Positions 18,894-29,400 of a stretch of DNA of 33,171 nucleotides are shown in pieces (position 1 is the first letter of the stretch; each line of letters starts with the position of its first letter). A program made the translations under genes and the position numbers. The DNA lies in assembly GCA_027311485.1 (NCBI GenBank), contig DAICYU010000002.1, positions 1-33,171 on the forward strand, in the 5' to 3' direction. The notes beneath the pieces are model-generated. The model made no database searches. It worked only from the letters and a program-made list of their open reading frames with translations, and had not been told where the DNA came from. The DNA is from Acetobacteraceae bacterium. Its GTDB lineage: Bacteria; Pseudomonadota; Alphaproteobacteria; Acetobacterales; Acetobacteraceae.

Positions 18894-19194
18894 ATGCACA
18901 CGGATCGGATCACGACCCATCCCGGCGACATTCTCCACGAGGAGTTCATGGTGCCGCTCGGCCTGAGCGCGAATGCGCTGGCGCGCGCTGCACGTTCCGC
19001 CGAACCGGATCACGGCCATCATCGCGCGGGAAAATCCCCGCGCCGTGACGCCGGACACCGCCCTCCGGCTCAGCCGGTATTTCGGCACCACGGCGGAATT
19101 CTGGCTGAACCTGCAAACGATGTTTGATTTGTCGCAGGCCCGCGCGATGAGCGCCGGACGTATCAAGGCGGAGGTAAGGCTCCGATCAGCGTAG
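18894..19194 (+). pseudogene. higA: HigA-type antitoxin, apparently frameshifted
   Basis: MHTDRITTHPGDILHEEFMVPLGLSANALARA in one frame; ALHVPPNRITAIIARENPRAVTPDTALRLSRYFGTTAEFWLNLQTMFDLSQA continues in another. Junction at GCGCGCGCTG (18981-18990). Confidence 0.8.
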
Positions 19195-19259
19195 CCTGAT
19201 TACATACCTAAAAAGCAGAATTCACAAGCTGCACAGGTTCAGCCGAGATCCCGGTCACA

Positions 19260-19838
19260 CTACGGGTAAGGCTCGGTCGGGATGCCGTTCGCACGCAGTT
19301 CCGTCATGGTGAACCACCGTACGGATGCCGCCTCGGTGCTGACGATCGTCGCCGTCGTATCCAGCGCATAACCAAGCTGGGTGAGCCAGTGGCGCAGGAC
19401 GATATCCGCGTCATGCGTTTCCACCCGGCGGTCCCCCTGAAGCAATGACATCGCATGAAAGCCAATCTGCGCGTCGGCGCCGAGCATACGCGTCTGCCCG
19501 GCCAGCCAGATCATTGAACACGCCGATGCACACCGCTCCCCGCCCGGCACCAGGGTGGACCATCCGCGCGCACGGATTTCGCTGCCGATGATGATGGCCG
19601 GGCGGACACTGCCACCCGGCCCCGTGGTGATGACCAAGACCCTGCCCAATGTCCCGGCCAGGGCTGTTCCGGCCAGGGCATGAAAGGCGGTCTCGTCGCC
19701 CGGGACAATGGTCCCTGACAGGACGATGGCCTGTTTCCCGTCCGGCATGTTCTGTGACCGGATATCCGCACTCTCCGCCATCCGGCCCGAAGCCATTAGC
19801 AAAATGAAGGCTGCCAGGAACCCTCTGAGCGGTTGCAT
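19260..19838 (-). CDS. Predicted periplasmic ClpP/crotonase-fold-like protein
   Basis: Signal-peptide-like N-terminus, IVLSGTIVPGDETAFHAL, TTGPGGSVRPAIIIGSEIRARGWSTLV, GGERCASACSMIWLAGQTRM. Likely start at 19838 (ORF track 19892). Confidence 0.65.
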   Translation of the reverse strand: MQPLRGFLAAFILLMASGRMAESADIRSQNMPDGKQAIVLSGTIVPGDETAFHALAGTALAGTLGRVLVITTGPGGSVRPAIIIGSEIRARGWSTLVPGGERCASACSMIWLAGQTRMLGADAQIGFHAMSLLQGDRRVETHDADIVLRHWLTQLGYALDTTATIVSTEAASVRWFTMTELRANGIPTEPYP

Positions 19839-19940
19839 CCGGCGCGTCCAGGAGACTTTACACCTATTATAAGGAATATTTTCTTGACGCATGTTTCAAC
19901 CTGGAGTAGAGGCCGCCGCATCACTTCCCGGGCTCGTGGC

Positions 19941-20786
19941 ATGACCGACATTCCCGCCGAAACAATCGCCACCACCAGCCCCGCCACCATAAGCCCTGGG
20001 GACATTCTGCCGGATGTGATCATTGCTTTCCTGGCGCCGCTGTTCGCCGCCGCCTGTGGCGGCGACATGCAACGCGCGCGTGCGGCGGCGCGGGCGACCA
20101 TGGCCTCCTGCCATGCCCGCAACCATACGGACATGATCGCGATCGGGCAGATTATCGCATGCGGCCTGGCTGCCCTGTCGTCCATCAGCCGGTCGATGGA
20201 TGACAGTCTTTCGGCGTCCCTGGTGCTGCGCCTGCGCGGCAACGCCGTGACCCTGAACCGCGCCGCGGAACAGAACCGCCGCGTCTTGCGGGACAACAAT
20301 CCAAGGCCGGGAACCGGGTTTGGCAGCACCGTACCGGACCCCGATGAATACTGTGACCTCGATCCGACCGGCATCATGCTGACGGCCGCACCGGAACGCC
20401 CCCTCGAACACCTCTCGGCATCCCTTGGAACATCCCCTGGGGCACCCCCTGGGGCACCCCCTTTGGAAAACATGCCTCCGCTGCCGGAAGCTGACATGGC
20501 AGAAGCTGGCATGGCGGCGGCTGGCCTGGCGGAGGCTGGACCACAGGCCGCGTGGGGCGCGGTCATGGCGCAAATGGCCGGGGAATATGCCGCGAACCTG
20601 CCGCATCTGCCGCCGGCGGAACGCAGGCTCGTGAAAATGCGGGCCTCCTTCCTGGGCAGTGCCGCCAATGAGCTGTTGGGCGGCCGCAACCGGATGCCGG
20701 CCGAAGCCTGGACGCCGGAGCCGCTGCTGCCCGCCGCGCCGTCCATCATCCGCCCAGCCGAACCCGGACCGCCGCCGCGGGTGTGA
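19941..20786 (+). CDS. Hypothetical protein with Pro/Gly/Ala-rich linker
   Basis: ORF with a helical region (ARATMASCHARNHTDMIAIGQIIACGLAALSSISRSMDDSLSASLVLRLRGNAVTLNRAAEQNRRV) and a low-complexity repeat region. Likely start 19941 (ORF track 19833). Confidence 0.6.
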   Translation: MTDIPAETIATTSPATISPGDILPDVIIAFLAPLFAAACGGDMQRARAAARATMASCHARNHTDMIAIGQIIACGLAALSSISRSMDDSLSASLVLRLRGNAVTLNRAAEQNRRVLRDNNPRPGTGFGSTVPDPDEYCDLDPTGIMLTAAPERPLEHLSASLGTSPGAPPGAPPLENMPPLPEADMAEAGMAAAGLAEAGPQAAWGAVMAQMAGEYAANLPHLPPAERRLVKMRASFLGSAANELLGGRNRMPAEAWTPEPLLPAAPSIIRPAEPGPPPRV

Positions 20787-21654
20787 TGACCCTGGGCAGA
20801 CGTCCGGACGGCCGCATGGCAACGAAAGGATCCACTGCCGGATTGACGGCCCGGGTGGTGAGGGCCGCGGCATGAGCCGGCGCCAAAGCGCGATGAGCGA
20901 AGGCGGAATCGCCGTCGGTCTGAAGCGCGCGATCATGCAAAGATTTGGAGCGGGATAGCCGTTCATACCTGAAGTCATCCCGCTCTGATGGGGATACCGG
21001 AGCCGATGCAGCTACGCCGGGCGTCCAGAGGCGGATGCCCATGATCTCCTGATACGGCAGCGGCGACAGGGGATTGGTTTGCGTCGCGGCCCCCTGCGGC
21101 AGGCCCAGCCAGGTGGCGAACACAGCCTCCCGGTAGGGTATGCCGAACGACGGGGTGGAGGAATGGTAGGATGCCACGGCGGTTTCCCAGCTTCCCGTGC
21201 GGTCGTGCAGTTCCGCCAGGAAACGGGCGGCATAGGCGGCGTTGGCGGCGGGATCGAATGCCTCATCCAGGGAGGCAAAGGCCAGCGGATGCGATTTCAG
21301 GTTGATCTGGAAGCAGCCGACATCGATCGATGGGTTGCCGGATTGCTGCGCGGCAGCAACGTATGCCATGGCCGCTTCCCGTGATTCGAACAGGCGGCCT
21401 TCGCCTGCGCGGTTCACCGCCCACGGCCAGGGCAGCATACCGCCGGCCTGTGGGTCGAAGCGGCCGCTTTCACGCTTGCCGATCGCCAACAGCAGGCCGG
21501 CCGGAATGCCGGCGACGCGTTCGGCGGTCATGGCCTGATCGCGGCACGTCTCGCCGGCACCCGCCCGCGCCGGCCTTGCGCCGGTAAGGAACAGAACCGT
21601 GCACAGCACCGCAGCCGCGACGATCCTGTGCCCGCAACAGACGATCGCCGCCAC
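20746..21654 (-). CDS. Lytic transglycosylase (SLT-like)
   Basis: IPAGLLLAIGKRESGRFD (catalytic Glu region), DVGCFQINLKSHP, NAAYAARFLAELHDRTGSWETAVASYHSS. Likely GTG start at 21654 after the TadG stop; ORF track start 21756. Confidence 0.85.
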   Translation of the reverse strand: MAAIVCCGHRIVAAAVLCTVLFLTGARPARAGAGETCRDQAMTAERVAGIPAGLLLAIGKRESGRFDPQAGGMLPWPWAVNRAGEGRLFESREAAMAYVAAAQQSGNPSIDVGCFQINLKSHPLAFASLDEAFDPAANAAYAARFLAELHDRTGSWETAVASYHSSTPSFGIPYREAVFATWLGLPQGAATQTNPLSPLPYQEIMGIRLWTPGVAASAPVSPSERDDFRYERLSRSKSLHDRALQTDGDSAFAHRALAPAHAAALTTRAVNPAVDPFVAMRPSGRLPRVITPAAAVRVRLGG

Positions 21655-21676
21655 GATCCGACCTGCTCCCGCCGGC

Positions 21677-23308
21677 TTACTTGGAGAACTTGGCCGGCTG
21701 GTTGACCGCCGACTGGAAGAATGTCTGCAGGGCGGTCTTGATCGAGGCGGCGTCACTGGCCTGGATGTAGTCCTGCGGTGCCGAAGCGCAGGCCTGCAGG
21801 TTGTACGTTACGCTGCCGGGGCCGGTGCCCTCCACAAGGCTGGCCATATTGCTCAGGTAGTATCCGTTCATCAACGGATAGTATGGCGTGTAGAGCACGT
21901 AGACCACATACCCGAGATTCTTGAAATTCTGGCAGTAGCTGGGGTCCATCGCCGCCAGTTGACGGTTGCCGTTGCTGTCCGTGTAGTCCTGCACGCCATC
22001 CGTTATCAGGAACAGCACCTTGCGTGGCGTGGTGGACGTCATGCCGTCGCCGGAAGCCGTCAACTGCGACCCGAGCGACGTCATGGCATCGGGGAAATCC
22101 GTGTCGCCGCCATTATCGCCGCCATAGGGCTGGATCCCGGTATCCGGCCCGTTCGCGACGGTCGGCGGTCCACCGACATCCGCCAGCGCGGTTGTCCAAT
22201 CGTCACCAGCCTCGCCGCTGGCCGGATACACCTGGGTCAATGCATGGTCGAAGGTGAAGACGCCGACCTGCAGATTCTTGATCGGCAGGTCATTCGACTG
22301 CATCGTGGAGATAAGGTTGTTCACGGCAGCCTTCACCACATCGAACCGCAAGGTGACCTGGTTGCTGGCCCCGATCGTGCTTCTGGCGATGGCATAGTAA
22401 TCATTGCCTGCGCCGGCCGGCTTGCTGGTATCGAAATGGCAGGCGAAGGCGCAGGGCGGCCCGGCCTGGGGATATTGCGTTCCCCCCGAACCTCCGCCCC
22501 CGTCCCGTCCATGCCGTCCACCACTGCTGCCGCTCAGCGGACTCAGGTAGCCCTGGCAGCTTGGCCCTCCGCTACTGCTGGATGGATTGAAATAGGAGAA
22601 TGTATAGGGCGCGTTGGCCGGTATGGGACAGGCCAGCGACCCGCTGTAGTTGATCCCGCCCGAGGCGCATTGATAGGCATTGTACCACTGACCGGACGGC
22701 GGTGTGGTGCTGGTGCTGTAGATGGCACCCGGCGACGTCGTATAGGACGAACCGCCCGTGGCGCAGGGGGTCAGCTGCTGCAACGTCTCGATGTCGCTGT
22801 TCGTCGCGCCGATTTCCATGGACGGCGAGTTGTCCAGCATGATTTCGATATTGAGATAAGGCGCCGACAGCATGCCGGTGACCGAGGATGATCCGGTCAG
22901 CGGCCACGACGTCACCCCGAACAGTTTTCCGAAGAACGGCCTATAGGTTGCTGCCCAGTTGGTTTTCGCGACAATCGTCGTGCCCGCCCGCGTCAGCGAC
23001 ACGTTGATGACCGGCGACCCGACCGTCGATATATGGCCGACCTGCGCATTGAATCGTGCCTGGCCGGCCGAGACCCCGTCGGCGAGATAGTTGTTGGGAT
23101 CGGTTATCAGCGCATTGCTGGCTGCCATGATGCCCGCCAGGGATCCCGCGTCGGCACTGAGTTCAAGTTTCGTCTTGGCTGCCAGAACGCCCGAGAAATC
23201 AATCGCCAACCCGACAAGCGCGATCAGGACCGGCGCCATCAGACCAATGACGATTGCCGTCGAGGCGGCACGGTCTCGGCGGAATTGCATGCGTCGCTGG
23301 CTTATCAT
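21677..23308 (-). CDS. tadG: TadG-like pilus protein (TadE/G N-terminus plus VWA-like region)
   Basis: FRRDRAASTAIVIGLMAPVLIALVGLAIDFSGVLAAKTKLELSADAGSLAG; LDNSPSM MIDAS-like motif; CAFACHFD. Confidence 0.85.
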   Translation of the reverse strand: MISQRRMQFRRDRAASTAIVIGLMAPVLIALVGLAIDFSGVLAAKTKLELSADAGSLAGIMAASNALITDPNNYLADGVSAGQARFNAQVGHISTVGSPVINVSLTRAGTTIVAKTNWAATYRPFFGKLFGVTSWPLTGSSSVTGMLSAPYLNIEIMLDNSPSMEIGATNSDIETLQQLTPCATGGSSYTTSPGAIYSTSTTPPSGQWYNAYQCASGGINYSGSLACPIPANAPYTFSYFNPSSSSGGPSCQGYLSPLSGSSGGRHGRDGGGGSGGTQYPQAGPPCAFACHFDTSKPAGAGNDYYAIARSTIGASNQVTLRFDVVKAAVNNLISTMQSNDLPIKNLQVGVFTFDHALTQVYPASGEAGDDWTTALADVGGPPTVANGPDTGIQPYGGDNGGDTDFPDAMTSLGSQLTASGDGMTSTTPRKVLFLITDGVQDYTDSNGNRQLAAMDPSYCQNFKNLGYVVYVLYTPYYPLMNGYYLSNMASLVEGTGPGSVTYNLQACASAPQDYIQASDAASIKTALQTFFQSAVNQPAKFSK

Positions 23309-23335
23309 CGCCTTTTCCTTCCATCGCTGCAGGCG

Positions 23336-24118
23336 TTAGGCCGGACTTGTCGCGACCGGATAGTTGGGACAGACGGTTGTCGTGTCGGACGCACCGCCGG
23401 GGTAATATTGCACCCAGCTACTTGCGAGACCGATACGAGGTGAAAAATAGGCCGATTGCTTCATCGGGATGGGCCCTGTGAAGAACTTGTAGAAGAACGG
23501 ATAGAACGTGTAGTTGACATCGACCACCAGCAAAGGACCGACTCCCTGGGTATCGGTCGGCAGTGTCGCGGGGGACGATCCCGCGGTATCCGCAACGAAA
23601 CTGAGCGTGCCGCACTGCCGTGTCGTCCCTGAGCCCTGGAAGGTGCCGCTCCACGCCACATTTGCGGTGTAGGTGCAGGCCGTGGTGCAGCCGCTGACGG
23701 TCGGCTGCATCACGACGGATGAAATGACCACGCCGAACGCCGGCGGCGACGCCGACTGGGTGGCTGGCAGATACGCATAGATGGCCGAGGCCGCGGTTGT
23801 GACCTGCGACAGGGTCAGCTGGTTTGTCCCCGCCGTGGTCGCCGCCATGATCGTGGCAATCTCGGCGATCGCCTGTGCGGTCAGGCTGACGCGCTTCCAG
23901 GCGATGAACGCGGTCGTCAGATCGTACAGGCCGGCTGAAACCGCCATGAGAAGGGGGGCGAGCAAGGCAAACTCCAGCGCCGCGACCCCGCGGCCCGACC
24001 GTGCCAGCCAGTTTCTGCCGAACCGGCCGCCGCGTTCGGACCGGGGTGGGAAGCGGCGCAGGTGTCGGCGCGCCATGTCCTGCATGCACTGTCGCATCGC
24101 GCCGTCCCTAGAATTCAT
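23336..24118 (-). CDS. TadE/TadF-like pilus protein
   Basis: RSGRGVAALEFALLAPLLMAVSAGLYDLTTAFIAWKRV; in the tad operon, overlaps the upstream gene by 11 bp. Confidence 0.85.
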   Translation of the reverse strand: MNSRDGAMRQCMQDMARRHLRRFPPRSERGGRFGRNWLARSGRGVAALEFALLAPLLMAVSAGLYDLTTAFIAWKRVSLTAQAIAEIATIMAATTAGTNQLTLSQVTTAASAIYAYLPATQSASPPAFGVVISSVVMQPTVSGCTTACTYTANVAWSGTFQGSGTTRQCGTLSFVADTAGSSPATLPTDTQGVGPLLVVDVNYTFYPFFYKFFTGPIPMKQSAYFSPRIGLASSWVQYYPGGASDTTTVCPNYPVATSPA

Positions 24119-24548
24119 TCTGATAGGCGGCCGTGCCGACGATTGTCATGACATTCAGCGGCCAGACCGGAAGCCCCGTCGTATAGGTGGCCCGCAACAG
24201 CATCAGGCTGTTCGCGCCGCCGGCATTGAACGGCGCGGACGGCGCCGTCACTGCCTGGAAGCTGGTAACCGGCTGAAGAACGATCGTGACATTGGCGCAG
24301 TTCAGGAAAGCGGCCAGGAACGGGCAGAAGACCACGGACTGAAACCCCGATGGGCTGGCCGGGTTTGCCTGTCCGGTCTGCATCTGGCGCGCCGCTTCCC
24401 GCGCAGCGTAATCCATCGCCGTCTGCGCATAGAGCAGAAACCCAAGCTGCAGAATCAGCAGGGTAAGACCGAAAAAGGCTGTCATGGTCAGCGCGAATTC
24501 AAGCGCGACGGTGCCCGATCTGAGTCGGTGCCGGCGTGATGTCTTCAT
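24108..24548 (-). CDS. tadE: TadE-like pilus protein
   Basis: RSGTVALEFALTMTAFFGLTLLILQLGFLLYAQTAMDYAAREAARQMQTG; ATGA overlap with the tadC stop supports the start at 24548. Confidence 0.85.
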   Translation of the reverse strand: MKTSRRHRLRSGTVALEFALTMTAFFGLTLLILQLGFLLYAQTAMDYAAREAARQMQTGQANPASPSGFQSVVFCPFLAAFLNCANVTIVLQPVTSFQAVTAPSAPFNAGGANSLMLLRATYTTGLPVWPLNVMTIVGTAAYQNEF

Positions 24549-25474
24549 GGCGAGAGCATCGTCCGCATCACTTCCAGCGCCGCCGGCCCGCCGACGACGA
24601 TGAAGATGCAAGGCAGGATGAACACGATCATAGGGATGGTCAGCAGCACCGGGATCCGGGCGGCCCGGGCCTCGAAGCGCATCAGGGCGCTGTGCCGCAT
24701 TTCCGCGGCCAGGGTGCGCAACGCCTGGGCCAGCGGCGTGCCGTATTTCAGGCTTTGCGCCAGCACGGCGCCCAGCCGGATCATGGAGTCAAGGCCGGTC
24801 CGCGCGCCCATGTTCGCCAGCGCCCGGTGCCGGTCCGCCAGCACCTTCATTTCCATGGCGGTGATACGCAGCTCATTGGCTGTCGCGGCGGCGCCGTCCC
24901 GCGCCTCGGCACCCACGCGCTCGAACCCCGCCTCAAGCGCCATGCCGGCCTCGGCGCAGATGATCAGCAGGTCAAGCGCAGCCGGCATGCCGGTTTCCAC
25001 GGACCTGAGGTATCGCTTGCGGTTGCTGCGCACCAGGTAGTCTGGGGCCATCAGCCCGATGATCCCGCCGATCCCCATCACCAGCGGCGCCGACATCGCG
25101 ATATGCGCCGCGCGGATGAAGATCAGCATCAACAGCGGCAGCCCGACAGCCAGGACCAGCTTCGCGCCGACGAACAGCGGCAGCGCGAGACCGCTGCGGT
25201 TGCCACTGGCATTCACCGTTTCCCGCAGGTCGTTGATCGCCTTGCCTGACAGCAGGCCGCTGCGCAGCACGGTTTGCCCGATCACCCCCAGCAGCCGGAT
25301 CCAGACCGGAACGCGGTCCTCGATGACCTCATCGCGGTCGTCATACGGCGTGCGGAGCGAGCGGATGCGGGTTTCGACCTGCGCGTTCCGCTGCGCCAAC
25401 GGCATCATCAGCACGCCTGCGACCGCGCACAGCACCGACAATGCGATCGCCAGTTCCCAGATAAGGCCGCTCAC
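24545..25474 (-). CDS. tadC: Type II secretion F family protein TadC
   Basis: GMPAALDLLIICAEAGMALEAGFERV...ARIPVLLTIPMIVFILPCIFIVVGGPA; GTG start at 25474 overlaps the tadB stop (GTGA). ORF track start 25636. Confidence 0.9.
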   Translation of the reverse strand: MSGLIWELAIALSVLCAVAGVLMMPLAQRNAQVETRIRSLRTPYDDRDEVIEDRVPVWIRLLGVIGQTVLRSGLLSGKAINDLRETVNASGNRSGLALPLFVGAKLVLAVGLPLLMLIFIRAAHIAMSAPLVMGIGGIIGLMAPDYLVRSNRKRYLRSVETGMPAALDLLIICAEAGMALEAGFERVGAEARDGAAATANELRITAMEMKVLADRHRALANMGARTGLDSMIRLGAVLAQSLKYGTPLAQALRTLAAEMRHSALMRFEARAARIPVLLTIPMIVFILPCIFIVVGGPAALEVMRTMLSP

Positions 25475-26432
25475 GACAGGCTCTTCCTGATGATCGCCTG
25501 CATCGATATGAAGCCCATGCAGAGCAGGATGATGCCGGCGAACAGCAGCTTCTTGCCGCCCGGGGTGGTGACCATCGGGGTCAGATAGTTGGGGGAAAGG
25601 ACCATCAGGGCGCCTGTCATCAGGAACGGCAGGCACCCCAGCACATACATTGTCATGCGCGCCTCGGAGGACAGGGCGATGCCGCGCTGCTTCAGGGCGA
25701 CACGCTTGCGCACCACGTCCGCCAGGTTTTCCAGCGTTTCACTCAGGCTGCCGCCGGACTGGTTCTGCAGCGCCAGGGCAACCGCCAGAAAGCGGTATTC
25801 CAGCAGGGCGCTGCGCTGCGCCAGTTTCATCAGCGCACCATGCAACGAATTGCCCAGCCGCACCTCGTCGATGACCCGGCGGAACTCGGCCGAGGTCGGC
25901 CACTGCCCTTCCTCGCTGATGATGCGAAGGGCATCTCCCACGGTGAACCCGGCGCGGACCGACCGCACGGCCATCGCCAGGGCATCAGGCAGCTGGGTGT
26001 AGAGCTGGCCGGAGCGTCGCTGGCGAAAGTACCGGAAGACCAGGCGGATCAGCATGAACAGATCGAGCGGCAGCGAGAACCAGGCCACGGACCCGATGAA
26101 GAATTCGCTGATGCTGACGCCTGCGACGGCCAGTCCGCAGGTGATCAGCAGAACGACCCACCACGGCGCCGGGTACAGGTCCGGCCGGTCGGTCTCGATC
26201 CCAAAACGGGCCAGGGTGCGGCCGGCAAGGCCGATATCGCTGACCGGCTTCTTCCAGGGGCGCCGCACCTCGATCACCGGCGCACTGGTTGGTGAGCGGA
26301 TGGGCGTTGTCACGCTGGCAATCCGCTGGCTGGCAGCCCGCGTGCGCCGATCCGCCGCATACAGCAGGGCGGCTGCCGACATCATCGTGACGCTGCCCCC
26401 GACGATGAAGACAAACGGGTTTGGTATTGCAA

Positions 26433-26436
<4 letters not shown>
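25471..26436 (-). CDS. tadB: Type II secretion F family protein TadB
   Basis: LPDALAMAVRSVRAGFTVGDALRIISEEGQWPTSAEFRRVIDEVRLG...ALQNQSGGSLSETLENLADVVRKR; ATGA overlap with tadA. Confidence 0.92.
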
Positions 26437-27817
<1,381 letters not shown>

Positions 27818-27821
<4 letters not shown>

Positions 27822-29044
27822 CGGCCGATCCACCGCAGCAGGCGGGGGCGCGACGCCTTGGCTTCAGGCCGCTGTGGCAGCAGCTCCCGCGCCAGGGTGG
27901 ATATGGCCGCCTGGAACGGGCCGCGCCGCCTGACGGCGGGCTGGCCGAGGGTCGCCGCCGCATGCAGCCGCTTGGGGAGCCACGGGATCGCCACGTCGAC
28001 GTCCCGGCCCAGCCCCTCGATGACCTGCTTGCGGGTCAGCGTGCCGGGCGCGCCGAGGTCGTTCAGCACCAGGATCGGGCGTGACGCCTGCCGCGGCCCG
28101 TTCGGCAGGCTGAGATGGCGCAGCGCGTCCTGCAGCGAGGGCAGGGTGGCATCCATCACCAGCACCCGGACATGCGCCAGGTCACGCAGTTCGTGGTTCA
28201 GCGGCGTCACGTGGCGCGGCAGGTCGACGACGACGAAGTTGAACCGGCTGCAGAGCAGGGATGACAGATGTTCGGCCGCGCCTGGCGGCGGTGTCACCAG
28301 CCTGTTGAGCGGCTCCTCGGCCGAGAGCAGGTGCAGCCGGTCACTGACCGCGGGGGAGGACCGTTCCGCGAAAAGCACGTCCACCCGCTCGGGGTTCTCC
28401 AGGGCCGCCCGCAGGCCGCCGCCGCTTTTGGTGGATAGCATCAGGGCCGCGGCGCCGCCATGCAGGTCGGCATCGAACAGCAGGACATGGTGGCGCGAAC
28501 GGTCGGCGAGTTCCACCGCCAGGTTGACGGCAATGGTCGTGGCGCCGACGCCGCCGCGCACGCCGGTCACGGTCACGATCCGCCCGCCGCGTGCCGCGGA
28601 TGCATTGCCGCCGGTCAGTGGCGGCAGCAGCCGGCGCGCGACAATCTCCCGGTTGAGCGGCTTGGAGAGGTATTCCTGCGCGCCCAGGCCGCGGACGACC
28701 TGGCGGTAGAACTCCATGTCCTCGATGTCGCCGATGACGAAGACCCGCACGCTGGGCTCGATGTAATGCGCCAGGTTCTCGAGCGCACCGAGCGGGTCGG
28801 TCTGGCCGGAGATGTCCACGAGGAGGGCGGCGATGGGGGTGTCGAGACGCTGCAGCCCGGCGCGCGTCTCGGCGATGTCGCCGGTGCGGAAGTCGGCGGC
28901 CGGTCCCAGTACCGGTGCCAATACATCTGTCAGGACAGACAGCGTTTCGCGGTCGTTGACATAGGCCAGCAGGGGCACGCGCGTCGAACGAAGGCTTTCG
29001 TCGCGGACCTGCTCCGGCTCGAGAAGATGATCCACGGCCGTCAT
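27818..29044 (-). CDS. tadZ: CpaE/TadZ-like localisation ATPase (receiver-like plus MinD/ParA-like)
   Basis: Receiver-like N-terminus (VRVFVIGDIEDMEFYRQVVRGLGAQEYLSKPLN), then TVTGVRGGVGATTIAVNLAVELA and HHVLLFDADLHGGAAALML. Confidence 0.9.
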
Positions 29045-29379
29045 GGCGCGCTCGCCGAGGCGGAGCCGGGCGATCCTGTCGCCTGGGAGGTGGGCGAGAA
29101 CGGACCAAGCTCCAGCGAGGGGAGTGGCTTGACGTGATCCGTCAACAGCCGGTTGACCGCGGCCGAGGAGAGGATTCCCGGGCTTGCGTTATCATTGACG
29201 CCCTGCTGCAGGTGGTGCGGGTTGGCCACCATCACCATCAGGTTGGCGTCATTGAGGTTTTCGGCCTGCCAGGTTCCCTCGCGCTGGAATGGATCATTGA
29301 GGCCTGCGCAACCGGCGACACCCAGCAGGAGCGCAAGGCAGGCCAGTTGCCGGAAGCGTGGTGCAGCATGAAGTGGCAT
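29041..29379 (-). CDS. Short CpaD-like pilus lipoprotein
   Basis: Lipobox LLLGVAGCAG; AENLNDANLMVMVANPHHLQQG resembles CpaD; position between cpaC and cpaE. Confidence 0.65.
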   Translation of the reverse strand: MPLHAAPRFRQLACLALLLGVAGCAGLNDPFQREGTWQAENLNDANLMVMVANPHHLQQGVNDNASPGILSSAAVNRLLTDHVKPLPSLELGPFSPTSQATGSPGSASASAP

Positions 29380-29400
29380 GTCGCTGTCCCCCTTTTGCGA

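Noticed and set aside
20425-20470. Short tandem repeat CCCCTGGGGCAC as possible CRISPR or regulatory repeat
   Set aside because: Only about two copies, in frame within a coding region (GTSPGAPPGAPPLE linker); no spacers.
21599-22891. 430 aa plus-strand ORF opposite tadG
   Set aside because: Antisense of tadG; no independent motif or RBS support.
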